From Pontibacter akesuensis (GTDB lineage Bacteria > Bacteroidota > Bacteroidia > Cytophagales > Hymenobacteraceae): a DNA stretch of 64,000 nt. The notes below the pieces were generated by a model that was not told where the DNA came from, ran no database searches, and saw nothing but the letters and a program-made list of their open reading frames with translations. Position numbers and translations under genes: made by a program. The stretch lies in contig NZ_CP014766.1 in assembly GCF_001611675.1 (NCBI RefSeq), positions 4,030,001-4,094,000 on the forward strand, in the 5' to 3' direction. Positions 34,502 through 43,133 of this stretch are shown piece by piece. The number at the start of each line of letters is the position of its first letter. Position 1 is the first letter of the stretch.

Positions 34502-35376
34502 AGGTAGGGGAGTATGATGTTCTGGTCTTCTTCTTTAAACTGCTGCAGTGCTTCCAGTAATTTCGGCGGTATTTTGATATCACTGTAGGTGATATTCTCT
34601 TTAAGCGTCTGTAGGCTTTCCACGCCAATCACCACCTTGCTAATATGCGGATTTGCTAGCGCAAATCCCAACAGAAGCGCCGGCAAAGGAACACTGCTTG
34701 ACCTAGCTAGTTGCTGCAGTTGCTCAATTTTAGGTCCGGCTGCCTTCAAAGAGCCGTTAAAGTTTTCTGCCGACATGAAATATAGACCTTGCAGGTATAC
34801 TGAGCGCACATGCGTTTCAATGCCCTGCTGACGGAGATGCGGCAGCACCTTTTCAAAGCGGCGGTCGAAGACGCTGTACGGAAACTGCACAATGTCTATT
34901 GCTGCTCCGTCTTTGATCAATTCCTCTGCTTCCTCCGGGTGGTAAAGCGAAATGCCGATCTTCTCCACCAGGCCATCCGCTTTCAGCTCCTGCAGCTCCT
35001 GTATAATTTTTTTATTTGAAGTATAACTGGCGTAACTATGCAGCAAATAACCATAAAGTTTCGGAACCTGGAGTCTCTGGGCTGACTCATTGAATGCATG
35101 CTTTATAGTTAGCTCTGGTTTATTGGGAGGACATTTGGAAATGATTTGGAAGGTTTCATTTACACTTCCAAAAGTGCTTGCCAGAATGTTTTCGCTGTTG
35201 CCATAAGCTGCTGCCGTATCTAAGGTAGTGATTCCTGCTTTTGCAGCAGCAACAAGTATGGCTGCAACTTCACCTGCCTGAATCTGTCCTCGGCTGTTAC
35301 TGATGCCATAGGGCAAGCCGAATTGGGCGGTGCCAAGTATAAGCCGGCTGTTGTTATTCTCTTTTGTTATAATCAC
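34486..35376 (-). CDS. Aldo/keto reductase in the pse operon
   Basis: 296 residues, AKR fold. It opens SRLILGTAQFGLPYGISN. Catalytic Asp and Tyr are in TLDTAAAYGNSE, the Lys in ISKCPP and the His in YLLHSYAS. It ends QQFKEEDQNIILPYLW. AKRs with this start are common in sugar-modification clusters. It overlaps pseC by 4 bases and the SDR by 16 bases. An NADPH-dependent keto-sugar reduction is inferred. Confidence 0.85.
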   Translation of the reverse strand: MIITKENNNSRLILGTAQFGLPYGISNSRGQIQAGEVAAILVAAAKAGITTLDTAAAYGNSENILASTFGSVNETFQIISKCPPNKPELTIKHAFNESAQRLQVPKLYGYLLHSYASYTSNKKIIQELQELKADGLVEKIGISLYHPEEAEELIKDGAAIDIVQFPYSVFDRRFEKVLPHLRQQGIETHVRSVYLQGLYFMSAENFNGSLKAAGPKIEQLQQLARSSSVPLPALLLGFALANPHISKVVIGVESLQTLKENITYSDIKIPPKLLEALQQFKEEDQNIILPYLWPKT

Positions 35377-36575
35377 CTCCCGACAAACGCTTTTACCTTC
35401 TCAATCACATACTGCTGCTCCTCCTGCGTCAGGGTGGGGTACATCGGCAGGCTCAGGCAGCCAGCGTAATACTGCTCGGCCGCCGGAAAATCTCCTTTTT
35501 GGTAGCCCAAGCTGCGGTAGTAGGGCATGGTGTGGGCTGGAATGTAGTGCACCTGCGCAAAGATGTTGTGCTCGCGCAGAAAATCGTACAGCCCCTTGCG
35601 GTCCTGCACCTGGATCACATAGAGGTGGTAGGCATGGCCTGTAGCGCTCGCCTCGCCGAATGCGGCGGCTGTGGTCTGCAAGGTAGTGATACCCGGCACA
35701 TCTGCAAAGGCCTCATCATATACTTTGGCAATGCCTTTCCTGCGGGCAAGGCCGGCGTCAGCTCGCTGCAGCTGGGAGATACCCAGTGCGCAGAGCATGT
35801 CCGGGATGCGATAGTTGTAGCCCAGTTCCTGCATCTCCATGTACCAGCCGCCGTGGTTCTCCTCCATCAGTTCAGGGTCGCGGGTGATGCCGTGGGTGCG
35901 CAGTTTCAGCAGCTCCTTGTACAGCTTCTCGTCGTTGGTGGTGATCATGCCGCCCTCGCCCGTGGCGATGTGCTTGACAGGGTGAAAAGAGAAAATGGCC
36001 AGATCCGCGTACTTGCCGTTGCCACAGTGCTGCTGCTCTCCGTTGCTGTCGAAGAAGTAGCCGCCCGGCGCGTGGCAGGCATCCTCAATTATCCAGAGCC
36101 CGTGCGCATCGGCCAGTTTACGGAATTCCTCCAGGTTCACCGGGTTGCCGGCAAAATCCACCGGAATAATGCCGCTGTAGTAACCTTTCGGCTTGCTCTC
36201 GATCAGCTGCCGCACCTTCTCCACGTCCAGCAGGGCCGTGGCCGGGTCAATGTCGGCAAACTCCACCGTGCCGCCGCAGTAGCGCACGCAGTTGGCCGAA
36301 GCCACAAACGTGATCGGTGTTGTGATAACTCTTGACTCCTCATTTACACCCAGCGCCATGGCGCACAGGTGCAGCGCCGCCGTGCCGTTACTCACAGCCA
36401 CCGCAAAATCAGCACCCACATAGTCAGCAAAGGCGCGCTCGAAAGCTGCCACCTTCGGCCCCTGCGTCAGGAAATCTGATTGCAGCGTATCCACTACCGC
36501 CGCAACGTCATCCTCCGTAATGTTCTGCCGACCGTAGGGGATAGGCTTAGGACTAGAGCTGAGTTCTGAGTTCAT
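35373..36575 (-). CDS. pseC: UDP-4-amino-4,6-dideoxy-altrosamine transaminase
   Basis: 400 residues, a DegT-type PLP enzyme. It begins PIPYGRQNITEDDVAAVVDTLQSDFLTQGP, has VSNGTAALHL and Asp165 (EDACHAPGG), and Schiff-base Lys201 in FHPVKHIATGEGG. The last is the PseC version of the family motif. It aminates the C4 keto of the PseB product with glutamate. The first codons (NSELSSSP) fall in an ACTCAG-type repeat, so the start codon is not fully certain; a later start would need a non-ATG codon. Confidence 0.92.
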   Translation of the reverse strand: MNSELSSSPKPIPYGRQNITEDDVAAVVDTLQSDFLTQGPKVAAFERAFADYVGADFAVAVSNGTAALHLCAMALGVNEESRVITTPITFVASANCVRYCGGTVEFADIDPATALLDVEKVRQLIESKPKGYYSGIIPVDFAGNPVNLEEFRKLADAHGLWIIEDACHAPGGYFFDSNGEQQHCGNGKYADLAIFSFHPVKHIATGEGGMITTNDEKLYKELLKLRTHGITRDPELMEENHGGWYMEMQELGYNYRIPDMLCALGISQLQRADAGLARRKGIAKVYDEAFADVPGITTLQTTAAAFGEASATGHAYHLYVIQVQDRKGLYDFLREHNIFAQVHYIPAHTMPYYRSLGYQKGDFPAAEQYYAGCLSLPMYPTLTQEEQQYVIEKVKAFVGR

Positions 36576-36580
36576 GGAGA

Positions 36581-36682
36581 ATAAATTAGAATTGAGAAAA
36601 ATTAGAATTGAGAAATTAGAAATTAAAAATGAGGACTACATAAAGCCACTATTCTAATTTCTAATTCATAATTTTCAATTAA
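36581..36682. repeat. A/T-rich inverted repeat between pseB and pseC
   Basis: AATTAGAATTGAGAAA-type units (36581-36630) face ATTCTAATTTCTAATTC units (36650-36682). The repeat fills the only sizeable gap inside the pse operon. Confidence 0.7.
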
Positions 36683-37698
36683 ACAGAAAAATTGGGGTCT
36701 ACGTGCTGGCGGATCTGCTCGCGCAGTTGTTCTACGCTAAGCCAGTCGTCGTTGGTGCCGGAGTTATACTTAAAGCCAAGTTCTGTCATGCGCCCGTTGT
36801 GTGCTTTCAAGAAGTCCTGTGGCTCCCAACGCGGGGTAGACGGGAGTATCACATAATATTTATCCAGTTCTACCGTATTAAGGGAGTCAGTCTCGGTGAT
36901 CATCTCCTCGTGCAGTTTCTCACCTGGGCGAATTCCTACAATCTCCTGCTCACAATTTGGGCCAATGGCTTCGGCCACATCGGTGATGCGGTAAGATGGG
37001 ATCTTTGGTACGAAAATTTCACCGCCCCAATGGTTTTCCAGCGCATGGAACACCAGTTCCACGCCCTCTTCCAGGGATATGTTAAACCTGGTCATGTCCG
37101 GATGGGTGATGGGCAGAACACCGTCCGCACGCTTCTTCAGAAAGAAAGGCACCACAGAACCCCGGGAGCCGATCACGTTGCCGTAGCGAACTACCGAAAA
37201 CCTTATGTCGCGCTTGCCGCGCATGTTGTTGGCTGCCACAAAAAGCTTGTCAGAGCAAAGTTTGGTGGCCCCATACAGGTTAATGGGCGCCGCGGCTTTA
37301 TCGGTAGACAGCGCCACTACATCCTTCACTCCGCAATCGAGTGCCGCGTTAATTACATTCTCAGCACCCAGCACATTCGTTTTGATGCACTCCATTGGGT
37401 TGTACTCTGCAGCTGGTACTTGTTTTAGCGCGGCTGCGTGTACAATAATGTCTATGCCTTCGCAGGCGCGCTTGAACCGATCGCCGTCGCGCACGTCGCC
37501 AATGAAATACCGTATTGATTTATACTTGCTGTGCGGAAATACCTGCGACATCTCAAACTGCTTCAGCTCGTCGCGGGAGTAGATTACCACGCGCCTCACA
37601 TCCGGGAACCGCGCGTACACCATCTCCACAAATTTTTTCCCAAACGAGCCGGTGCCACCCGTAATTAATATAGCCTTGTTGTTAAGGTCTAATGCCAT
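36679..37698 (-). CDS. pseB: UDP-GlcNAc 4,6-dehydratase (inverting)
   Basis: 339 residues, an extended SDR/FlaA1 type. The cofactor motif is TGGTGSFGKKF (14-24). Then HAAALKQVPAAEYNPMECIKTNVLGAENVI and STDKAAAPINLYGATKLCSDKLF follow, with RYGNVIGSRGSVVPFF. These are strong PseB/FlaA1 signatures, including the catalytic STDK/YGATK pairing. It makes UDP-2-acetamido-2,6-dideoxy-arabino-hexos-4-ulose, the first step of pseudaminate synthesis. It is the first gene of the operon. Confidence 0.94.
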   Translation of the reverse strand: MALDLNNKAILITGGTGSFGKKFVEMVYARFPDVRRVVIYSRDELKQFEMSQVFPHSKYKSIRYFIGDVRDGDRFKRACEGIDIIVHAAALKQVPAAEYNPMECIKTNVLGAENVINAALDCGVKDVVALSTDKAAAPINLYGATKLCSDKLFVAANNMRGKRDIRFSVVRYGNVIGSRGSVVPFFLKKRADGVLPITHPDMTRFNISLEEGVELVFHALENHWGGEIFVPKIPSYRITDVAEAIGPNCEQEIVGIRPGEKLHEEMITETDSLNTVELDKYYVILPSTPRWEPQDFLKAHNGRMTELGFKYNSGTNDDWLSVEQLREQIRQHVDPNFSV

Positions 37699-37845
37699 TC
37701 TTTCAAATTTTGCCTTTATACGTTGGGTACGAATTAGTCACCCAATCATGCTGCAAGATACTTATTAAAACGAAAGCCTGCCAGAGCAGACCCGGCGTGA
37801 AGGGGACAGTTCTCAAAAATATTCTGCTCCCCATCAAAGGCACAA

Positions 37846-37873
37846 AAAAAGCAGCCCGTTGAGACTGCTTTGT
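37846..37873 (-). terminator. Terminator of the GT4 gene
   Basis: AAAGCAG pairs with CTGCTTT across a 10-base loop. The minus strand then runs into TTTTT. The stem is short but well placed, 20 bases after the GT4 stop at 37894. Confidence 0.6.
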
Positions 37874-37893
37874 AAGTATAACATAAAGTCTGG

Positions 37894-39249
37894 CTATTTA
37901 GCTTTAGCCAGCTTTTTGATGATGCCAGCCAATTCTCCCGTCAGTGCCTCTCTTGAGAAGCGGGAGTGATTGATGAACGGCAAGTCCAGGTTAGGATTTG
38001 TTTTCCAGGCTTTGGTCGATTGGTTCATGTGGTCCAGCATCAGGTCGTAGGCGGTATAGTGGAACAGGCGGCCGGCGCCACACTCGTCAATGATCCGGTC
38101 CATATCGGAGTGCACGGGACCCAGAGCAATAATAGGTTTGTTAGCAGCCAGATACTCAAACAGTTTGCCTGGAACGTTGGCGTACACATTGTCCACGTCG
38201 GCGATGGAAATCAGCAAGGCCGTACTTTCCATCATATATTTGATAGCCTGCTGGTGCGGCACGTAAGGTATAAATTCGGTGATGCCCAGTACTCCCGCCT
38301 TCTCAATGCGCTTTTTCATGCCATCCGACACTTTGCCCACAAAGCGCAGTTTGTAATTCACATCGCTGTGCAGCGACATCAGGTGGGCCATCACCTTCAG
38401 GAAGACATCCAGGTTGTAGTTTTCCGTAATGGTGCCGGTGTAGGTGATCAGATACTCTTTTTTGGGCGGCAGGCTATGGAAAACAAAGTCCTCGGCATCG
38501 TAGCCGTTCGGGATCACATGGATTTTGTCCACGTCAATGCCGATGGGCTTGTTCAGGAACAGGCGCTTAGTATCCTCGCTGGTCACAATGATGGCATCGG
38601 CCTGCTCCAGCACCTGGCGCTCATACTTCTCATCGAGCCGCTTGGCCAGGGCCGTATGGTACAGCTGGTCGTAGTAGTGGATGTTGGTCCAGGGGTCGCG
38701 CAGGTCGGCGATCCAGGGCAGGTTATACTTCTTCTTCAGCTTCAGGCCGATCAGTTGCGTGGAATGCGGCGGACTGGTGGTAATGATGGCTTCATACTTG
38801 CCCGTCTTTAGCAACTCCTCTGCCTTTCTGAGCGCGTGCTTGTTCCAACCAACTCTGGCATCTGGTATAAACAAATTGCCGCGCACAAACTTAAACACCT
38901 TGTCCACGAGTGTGTCCTTCGACTGCTGGTTGGCAAAGCCGCTGTAGGGTATTTCTTTTTTACCGGACAGCTTTTTATAATATTCGAAGGGCTCCGAGGT
39001 GGAGGTGCGGTATACCTGCAAACCCTCGGGAATCTCTTTCTCAAAGGTGGCATCCAGCAGGGGGTAGGAGGCCTGCTGCTCATCCACCGTCAGCACAGTG
39101 GGGCAGACGCCGGTTTGCGGCAGGTATTTGCAGAATTTGAGCCCGCGCTGCACCCCGGGGCCACCGGAGGGCGGCCAGTAATACGTAATAAAAAGGATAT
39201 CAAGTAAGTCTGTCTTGTCCAAATCAGAAGCAGTTAAGGTGTGATTCAA
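37894..39249 (-). CDS. GT4 family glycosyltransferase
   Basis: 451 residues, GT-B fold. It begins ILFITYYWPPSGGPGVQRGLKFCKYLP, the classical family-4 donor-acceptor loop. ADLRDPWTN and VTSEDTKRLF follow. The C-terminal nucleotide-sugar domain has HVIPNGYDAEDF, ITYTGTITENYNLDVFLKVM and the conserved Glu in VPGKLFEYLAANKPI. It presumably adds a hexose-type residue in the same surface glycan. It lies upstream of pseB on the same strand but is separated by 196 bases and a terminator-like hairpin, so it is not clearly cotranscribed. Confidence 0.9.
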   Translation of the reverse strand: MNHTLTASDLDKTDLLDILFITYYWPPSGGPGVQRGLKFCKYLPQTGVCPTVLTVDEQQASYPLLDATFEKEIPEGLQVYRTSTSEPFEYYKKLSGKKEIPYSGFANQQSKDTLVDKVFKFVRGNLFIPDARVGWNKHALRKAEELLKTGKYEAIITTSPPHSTQLIGLKLKKKYNLPWIADLRDPWTNIHYYDQLYHTALAKRLDEKYERQVLEQADAIIVTSEDTKRLFLNKPIGIDVDKIHVIPNGYDAEDFVFHSLPPKKEYLITYTGTITENYNLDVFLKVMAHLMSLHSDVNYKLRFVGKVSDGMKKRIEKAGVLGITEFIPYVPHQQAIKYMMESTALLISIADVDNVYANVPGKLFEYLAANKPIIALGPVHSDMDRIIDECGAGRLFHYTAYDLMLDHMNQSTKAWKTNPNLDLPFINHSRFSREALTGELAGIIKKLAKAK

Positions 39250-39411
39250 ATATAAGAATTAATATTTCCACTTGCGATTTTACGCGGCAACAGGGCAGCC
39301 GTTGTATTTATACTTGCGGCCGGAACCAGAACCGCTCCTGTTTATGTCGTAGAATTAAGTAGTAAGTATTGCTGATATTCCTTATTTTTGTTGGTAAATC
39401 GATAGAAACAG

Positions 39412-40749
39412 ATGTTTGATAATTTAAGTAACAAGTTAGACCGCGCCTTTAAAACGCTGAAGGGCCAGGGTAGCATTACCGAAATTAACGTAGCCGCCAC
39501 CATCAAAGAGGTACGCCGTGCCCTGGTGGATGCTGACGTAAACTATAAAGTAGCCAAAACCGTCACCGATAAGATCAAGGAAGAGGCACTGGGCCGCGAC
39601 GTGTTGATCGCCGTGTCGCCGGGGCAGCTGATGGTGAAGATCATGCACGAGCAGCTCACCGAACTGATGGGTGGCGAGAAGCAGGACATCAACTTGAAAG
39701 GCGAGCCGGCCATTATCCTGATCTCTGGTCTGCAGGGCTCCGGTAAAACAACATTCACTGGCAAGCTGGCAAACCATATTAAAAAGCAAGGCCGCTCGGT
39801 GCTGGTGGCTGCCTGCGACGTGTACCGTCCGGCTGCGGTAAACCAGCTGCAGGTGCTGGCAGGGCAGGTAGGGGTAGAAGCCTATACTGAGATTGACAGC
39901 AAAAACCCGGTGCAGATTGCCCTCAACGCCATTGAGCACGCCCGCAAAACGCATAAGAAAGTAGTTATCATCGATACTGCCGGCCGTTTGGCCGTGGATG
40001 AGGCGATGATGAAAGAAATAGCCGACATCAAGGCAGCCGTGAAGCCAACTGAAACCTTGTTTGTGGTGGACTCTATGACAGGCCAGGATGCGGTGAACAC
40101 GGCCAAAACGTTCAACGAGCGCATCAACTTCGATGGCGTTGTGCTGACGAAGCTCGATGGTGACTCGCGCGGTGGTGCGGCCCTTTCGATTCGTGCCGTG
40201 GTGGAGAAGCCGATCAAGTTTATCTCCACTGGTGAGAAGATGGAGGCGCTGGACCTGTTCTACCCGGATCGTATGGCACAGCGTATCCTGGGCATGGGCG
40301 ACGTGATTTCCTTGGTAGAGCGTGCGCAGCAGGCCTTTGACGAGGACGAAGCCAAGCGCATCAACAAGAAGATCCGCAAGAATCAATTCAACTTCGACGA
40401 CTTCCTGACGCAGCTTGAGCAGATCAAGAAGATGGGTGACATCAAAGACCTGGTAGGCATGATCCCTGGCGTGGGCAAAGCCTTGAAAGATGTGGAGATT
40501 GACGAGAATGCCTTCAAGCCAATTGAGGCCATTATCAAATCGATGACACCTCAGGAGCGCGAGAACCCGGATATGATCAGCGGCAGCCGCCGTAACCGTA
40601 TCGCCAAAGGCAGCGGCACCGACATCACGCAAGTGAACAACCTGATGAAGCAGTTCAACGATATGCGCAAGATGATGCGCACGATGAACAAGATGTCGGG
40701 CAAGCGCGGTGGCTTAGCCAACCTGGCAAGTATGATGAAGCAGCGCTAG
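39412..40749 (+). CDS. ffh: Signal recognition particle GTPase Ffh (SRP54)
   Basis: 445 residues. The N domain starts MFDNLSNKLDRAFKTLKGQG. The G domain has P-loop GLQGSGKTT (about 107-115), DVYRPAAVNQL, DTAGRL, TKLDGDSRGGAALS. The methionine-rich M domain (about 325-445) ends in LANLASMMKQR. It binds the SRP RNA encoded at 21.4 kb. The M-domain helices (GMIPGVG, NRIAKGSG) are intact. A weak TATTTTTG -7 box (39383-39390) precedes it. Confidence 0.96.
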   Translation: MFDNLSNKLDRAFKTLKGQGSITEINVAATIKEVRRALVDADVNYKVAKTVTDKIKEEALGRDVLIAVSPGQLMVKIMHEQLTELMGGEKQDINLKGEPAIILISGLQGSGKTTFTGKLANHIKKQGRSVLVAACDVYRPAAVNQLQVLAGQVGVEAYTEIDSKNPVQIALNAIEHARKTHKKVVIIDTAGRLAVDEAMMKEIADIKAAVKPTETLFVVDSMTGQDAVNTAKTFNERINFDGVVLTKLDGDSRGGAALSIRAVVEKPIKFISTGEKMEALDLFYPDRMAQRILGMGDVISLVERAQQAFDEDEAKRINKKIRKNQFNFDDFLTQLEQIKKMGDIKDLVGMIPGVGKALKDVEIDENAFKPIEAIIKSMTPQERENPDMISGSRRNRIAKGSGTDITQVNNLMKQFNDMRKMMRTMNKMSGKRGGLANLASMMKQR

Positions 40750-40767
40750 TTACCGCTCAGGTATAAC

Positions 40768-40812
40768 AAAAAAGCCGGCCATACTTCATTAGGAAGTATG
40801 GCCGGCTTTTTT
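40768..40812. terminator. Bidirectional terminator after ffh
   Basis: A perfect 20-bp stem, AAAAAAGCCGGCCATACTTC with GAAGTATGGCCGGCTTTTTT (40768-40787 with 40793-40812). It contains the AAGTAT motif at its loop end. Confidence 0.9.
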
Positions 40813-40849
40813 GTTTGAGGCTACAGTTTATACTTGCGCTGCCGCTTGG

Positions 40850-41341
40850 CTAGTAAGGGCGTTTGCTTTCCAGTTTCTCCCACAAGGCAAAAGCCTCTTT
40901 TGCCTCCGAGGCCAGGCACTGCTGCATCGGGATTTGCCGTTGCGCCAGCGGCTTCTCTATTTCCTTGTAGATAAAGGCGTCATCAAAACCTATTTGCGCG
41001 GCATCGTCATGCGTGTTGCCATAGCATACTTTCCGTAGCCGGGCCCAGTAGATAGCGCCCAGGCACATGGGGCAGGGTTCGCAACTGGTGTAGAGTTCGC
41101 AGTCCGACAGGTCATGGGTGCCCAGTTTTTTGGCTGCCTTACGGATGGCGTCTACCTCGGCGTGGGCAGTGGGGTCGTTGCTGGAGAGTACCTGATTGAA
41201 GCCTTTCGAGATGATCTCGCCCTGGCGCACCACCACCGCTCCGAACGGCCCGCCAAAGCCCTGCTGCATTTTCTCTACTGATAGCCTGATGGCTTCTCGC
41301 ATAAAAGCAGCGTCTTTCTCTGTTTCCATTGATTCTTTCAT
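40850..41341 (-). CDS. guaD: Guanine deaminase (cytidine-deaminase superfamily)
   Basis: 163 residues. It matches the Bacillus GuaD pattern: GGPFGAVVV, SNDPTAHAEVDAIRKA (zinc His60, proton-shuttle Glu62), CELYTSCEPCPMCLGAIYWARLRKVCYG (zinc Cys90, Cys93), GFDDAFIYKEI. The FDDAFIYKEI segment and the aromatic C-terminal ESKRPY are those of guanine deaminases rather than TadA. It converts guanine to xanthine and ammonia. It lies convergent with ffh and divergent from the next gene. Confidence 0.88.
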   Translation of the reverse strand: MKESMETEKDAAFMREAIRLSVEKMQQGFGGPFGAVVVRQGEIISKGFNQVLSSNDPTAHAEVDAIRKAAKKLGTHDLSDCELYTSCEPCPMCLGAIYWARLRKVCYGNTHDDAAQIGFDDAFIYKEIEKPLAQRQIPMQQCLASEAKEAFALWEKLESKRPY

Positions 41342-41375
41342 AGATGATGATTAACTTAATCAGCAGTAGTGTAGT

Positions 41376-41858
41376 ATGCCAAAGTATATGCTTCTCCTGA
41401 CAATCTTATCCACACTTGCGCTGACCTTTCATGGTCCTACTGCCCCGGTGCCATTTCCGGCTTCAGCCCATAAAATCCTGTTGCCGCAACAGCCTGATAC
41501 CGCCCAACTGCTTGCCCAGACATGGGTACTGCGGGAGCAGCAGCGTTTAGGAGAATCAGCCCCAGGTATAACTCCGGATAAGATGCAACTCACCTTCCGC
41601 CCCGACTCCACTTACCGGTTAATAAAGCCAGGGCGCACCAACAACGGGTTAAGCGAACTGCAGGTGGTGGAGGAGGGGCGCTGGACATTAGATACGGCGC
41701 GTGGCCTGATTAGTATGCAGACCACCAGCGTGGATGGCAGGGCAATGCTAAGCACCATGATGCCACGCTGGCAAATAGAGGAGGTGAGTGCAATGCAACT
41801 TGTGCTGCAGCAATTTATCAGCGGCAAGGTTTTTCTGCTGTTTGAAGCGCAAAAGTAA
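41376..41858 (+). CDS. Secreted lipocalin-like hypothetical protein
   Basis: 160 residues with a signal-like N terminus (MPKYMLLLTILSTLALTF). The rest has alternating beta strands: LAQTWVLREQQR, MQLTFRPDSTYRLIKPG, EEGRWTLDTARGLISMQT, WQIEEVSAMQLVLQQF, KVFLLFEAQ. The 'W-x-L...DSTY...G-x-W-x-L...L' arrangement fits lipocalin-like DUFs common in Bacteroidota. The function is unknown. The start is 34 bases from divergent guaD, so the promoters must overlap. Confidence 0.65.
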   Translation: MPKYMLLLTILSTLALTFHGPTAPVPFPASAHKILLPQQPDTAQLLAQTWVLREQQRLGESAPGITPDKMQLTFRPDSTYRLIKPGRTNNGLSELQVVEEGRWTLDTARGLISMQTTSVDGRAMLSTMMPRWQIEEVSAMQLVLQQFISGKVFLLFEAQK

Positions 41859-42158
41859 CAGAACACAAAATAGCTTATACTTCACTTGTGCCGTTTCTTG
41901 CATACTCGAAGTATAAGCTATCCAACTCTCTTTGCCCTTTCGGGGTTTCATATCTGTAAAAGCCTGGAGTTTTTTTTACATTGTTCTACCCTGCTTTTTC
42001 TCTTTATACGGACAGTGTTAGGGATGGGTGGTGTTGTTTAGTCTTTATTTTTCAAGTAGTTACGTGTGGTAGCGTGATTTCAACTGCCGTATAAATATCT
42101 TAAATCCGGCTAGCCTCGTAGGTAGGGATGATTAACGTGACTTGTAAATAATGTAACT
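41859..42158. other. Intergenic region with a perfect 14-bp hairpin
   Basis: ATAGCTTATACTTC (41870-41883) pairs with GAAGTATAAGCTAT (41908-41921), 11 bases past the stop at 41858. The loop is 24 bases. The remaining 240 bases show no gene; a promoter for the next gene presumably lies there. Confidence 0.7.
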
Positions 42159-42767
42159 ATGAAAAAGCCATTTAGAATAATTATGGGTCTGGCACTGGCC
42201 TTCAGTGTGATGATGAGCAGTTGCTCCACTACCCGAGAGACCGAGGTAGAAGACGAACTTGCGGATTTTAGAAGTTGGGTAAGCACCACTACTTCTAACA
42301 TCGCCGACAGAACAGAAGAAGACTGGAAGCAGTCGAGAGAAGATTTTCGTATGCGCACACAGGAACTGGACCAGAAAGAAGATCAGTTCAGCGCTGAGCT
42401 AAAGCAGGAATACCAGGAACTGAAACAGCAGTTTCAATCGGCCGATGCGGCCTATGCGCAAAACAACGCTACGCCGGACATGGCTGAGTGGGAGCGTAAC
42501 CTGATGGGCCGTTGGGCGGACTATGCCACCATCAACGAAACGAATGTGCAGGATGCCTACATCACCTTTATGGAAAACGTGCGCCAGCAAAGCGAGACAT
42601 GGCGCGACCAGGAGTGGGAGATGGCCAAGCGGGTACTGGAGAAACTGAACGAGCGCAAAGGCGAGATAACAGGAAACATCCCTACAGAAATTGAAGTGAA
42701 AATAAAGGCGCTTCAGATGGAGTTCCGCACGCTGGAAACTACTGCCGATGCCACTGACTCGAACTAG
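42159..42767 (+). CDS. Charged helical lipoprotein (paralogue of the gene at 23487)
   Basis: 202 residues with a lipoprotein signal: MKKPFRIIMGLALAFSVMMSSC, lipobox MSSC. The mature part is almost entirely helical and charged (QELDQKEDQFSAELKQEYQELKQQF). A Y-x-x-F...E-W...L-N-E-R segment (about 125-165) aligns with the C-terminal region of the lipoprotein at 23487-24161. Probably anchored in a membrane facing the periplasm; the role is unknown. Confidence 0.75.
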   Translation: MKKPFRIIMGLALAFSVMMSSCSTTRETEVEDELADFRSWVSTTTSNIADRTEEDWKQSREDFRMRTQELDQKEDQFSAELKQEYQELKQQFQSADAAYAQNNATPDMAEWERNLMGRWADYATINETNVQDAYITFMENVRQQSETWRDQEWEMAKRVLEKLNERKGEITGNIPTEIEVKIKALQMEFRTLETTADATDSN

Positions 42768-43133
42768 GTACTTTGCTGTTATACTTAAAGTATCGATTTT
42801 TGATGTAATGGTAGCATACTGATAACTAAGTTATAATATAAATAAAGGTTGCTGTTTGCAGCAGCTGTTAAGAAGGTTTTGTTAACACTGCTCTTTTGAG
42901 GAGGGTTAACAAAACCTTTTTTTGTGCCGCGGTGGAATGCGCCAGCTTTGGGAAAGAATAGCAGCCTGCTGCAACCAAAGCCAGCAAACTTTCGGCTGGC
43001 AGACCGGCTAATTCTTTTCGAACAATACTTCCTGTAAATGAAGCGGTTAATTTTCAAATCTCCTTTTGTCGCTTTATTTAAGTAAAATTAGGTTATATTG
43101 AATTTCACAACCAATCCATCAACTAGCACAAGT
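42768..43133. other. Intergenic region before the PhzF gene
   Basis: About 365 bases. The first part carries the terminator at 42872-42923. The second part is A/T-rich and includes the probable PhzF promoter region. No gene or RNA is supported. Confidence 0.55.
42872..42923 (+). terminator. Terminator of the lipoprotein gene
   Basis: AAGGTTTTGTTAAC pairs with GTTAACAAAACCTT (about 42873-42886 with 42905-42918) across an 18-base loop. T7 follows. Confidence 0.75.

Noticed and set aside
37966..38811. 281-codon open frame on the plus strand
   Set aside because: Antisense to the GT4 glycosyltransferase, whose motifs are complete.
39436..40632. 398-codon open frame on the minus strand
   Set aside because: It is fully antisense to ffh, has no recognisable product, and arises from the codon bias of the real gene.
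43098..43133. Earlier start for the PhzF gene
   Set aside because: The 12 extra residues are Ser/Thr-rich and lie before the canonical PhzF start; the ATG at 43134 fits the family better.
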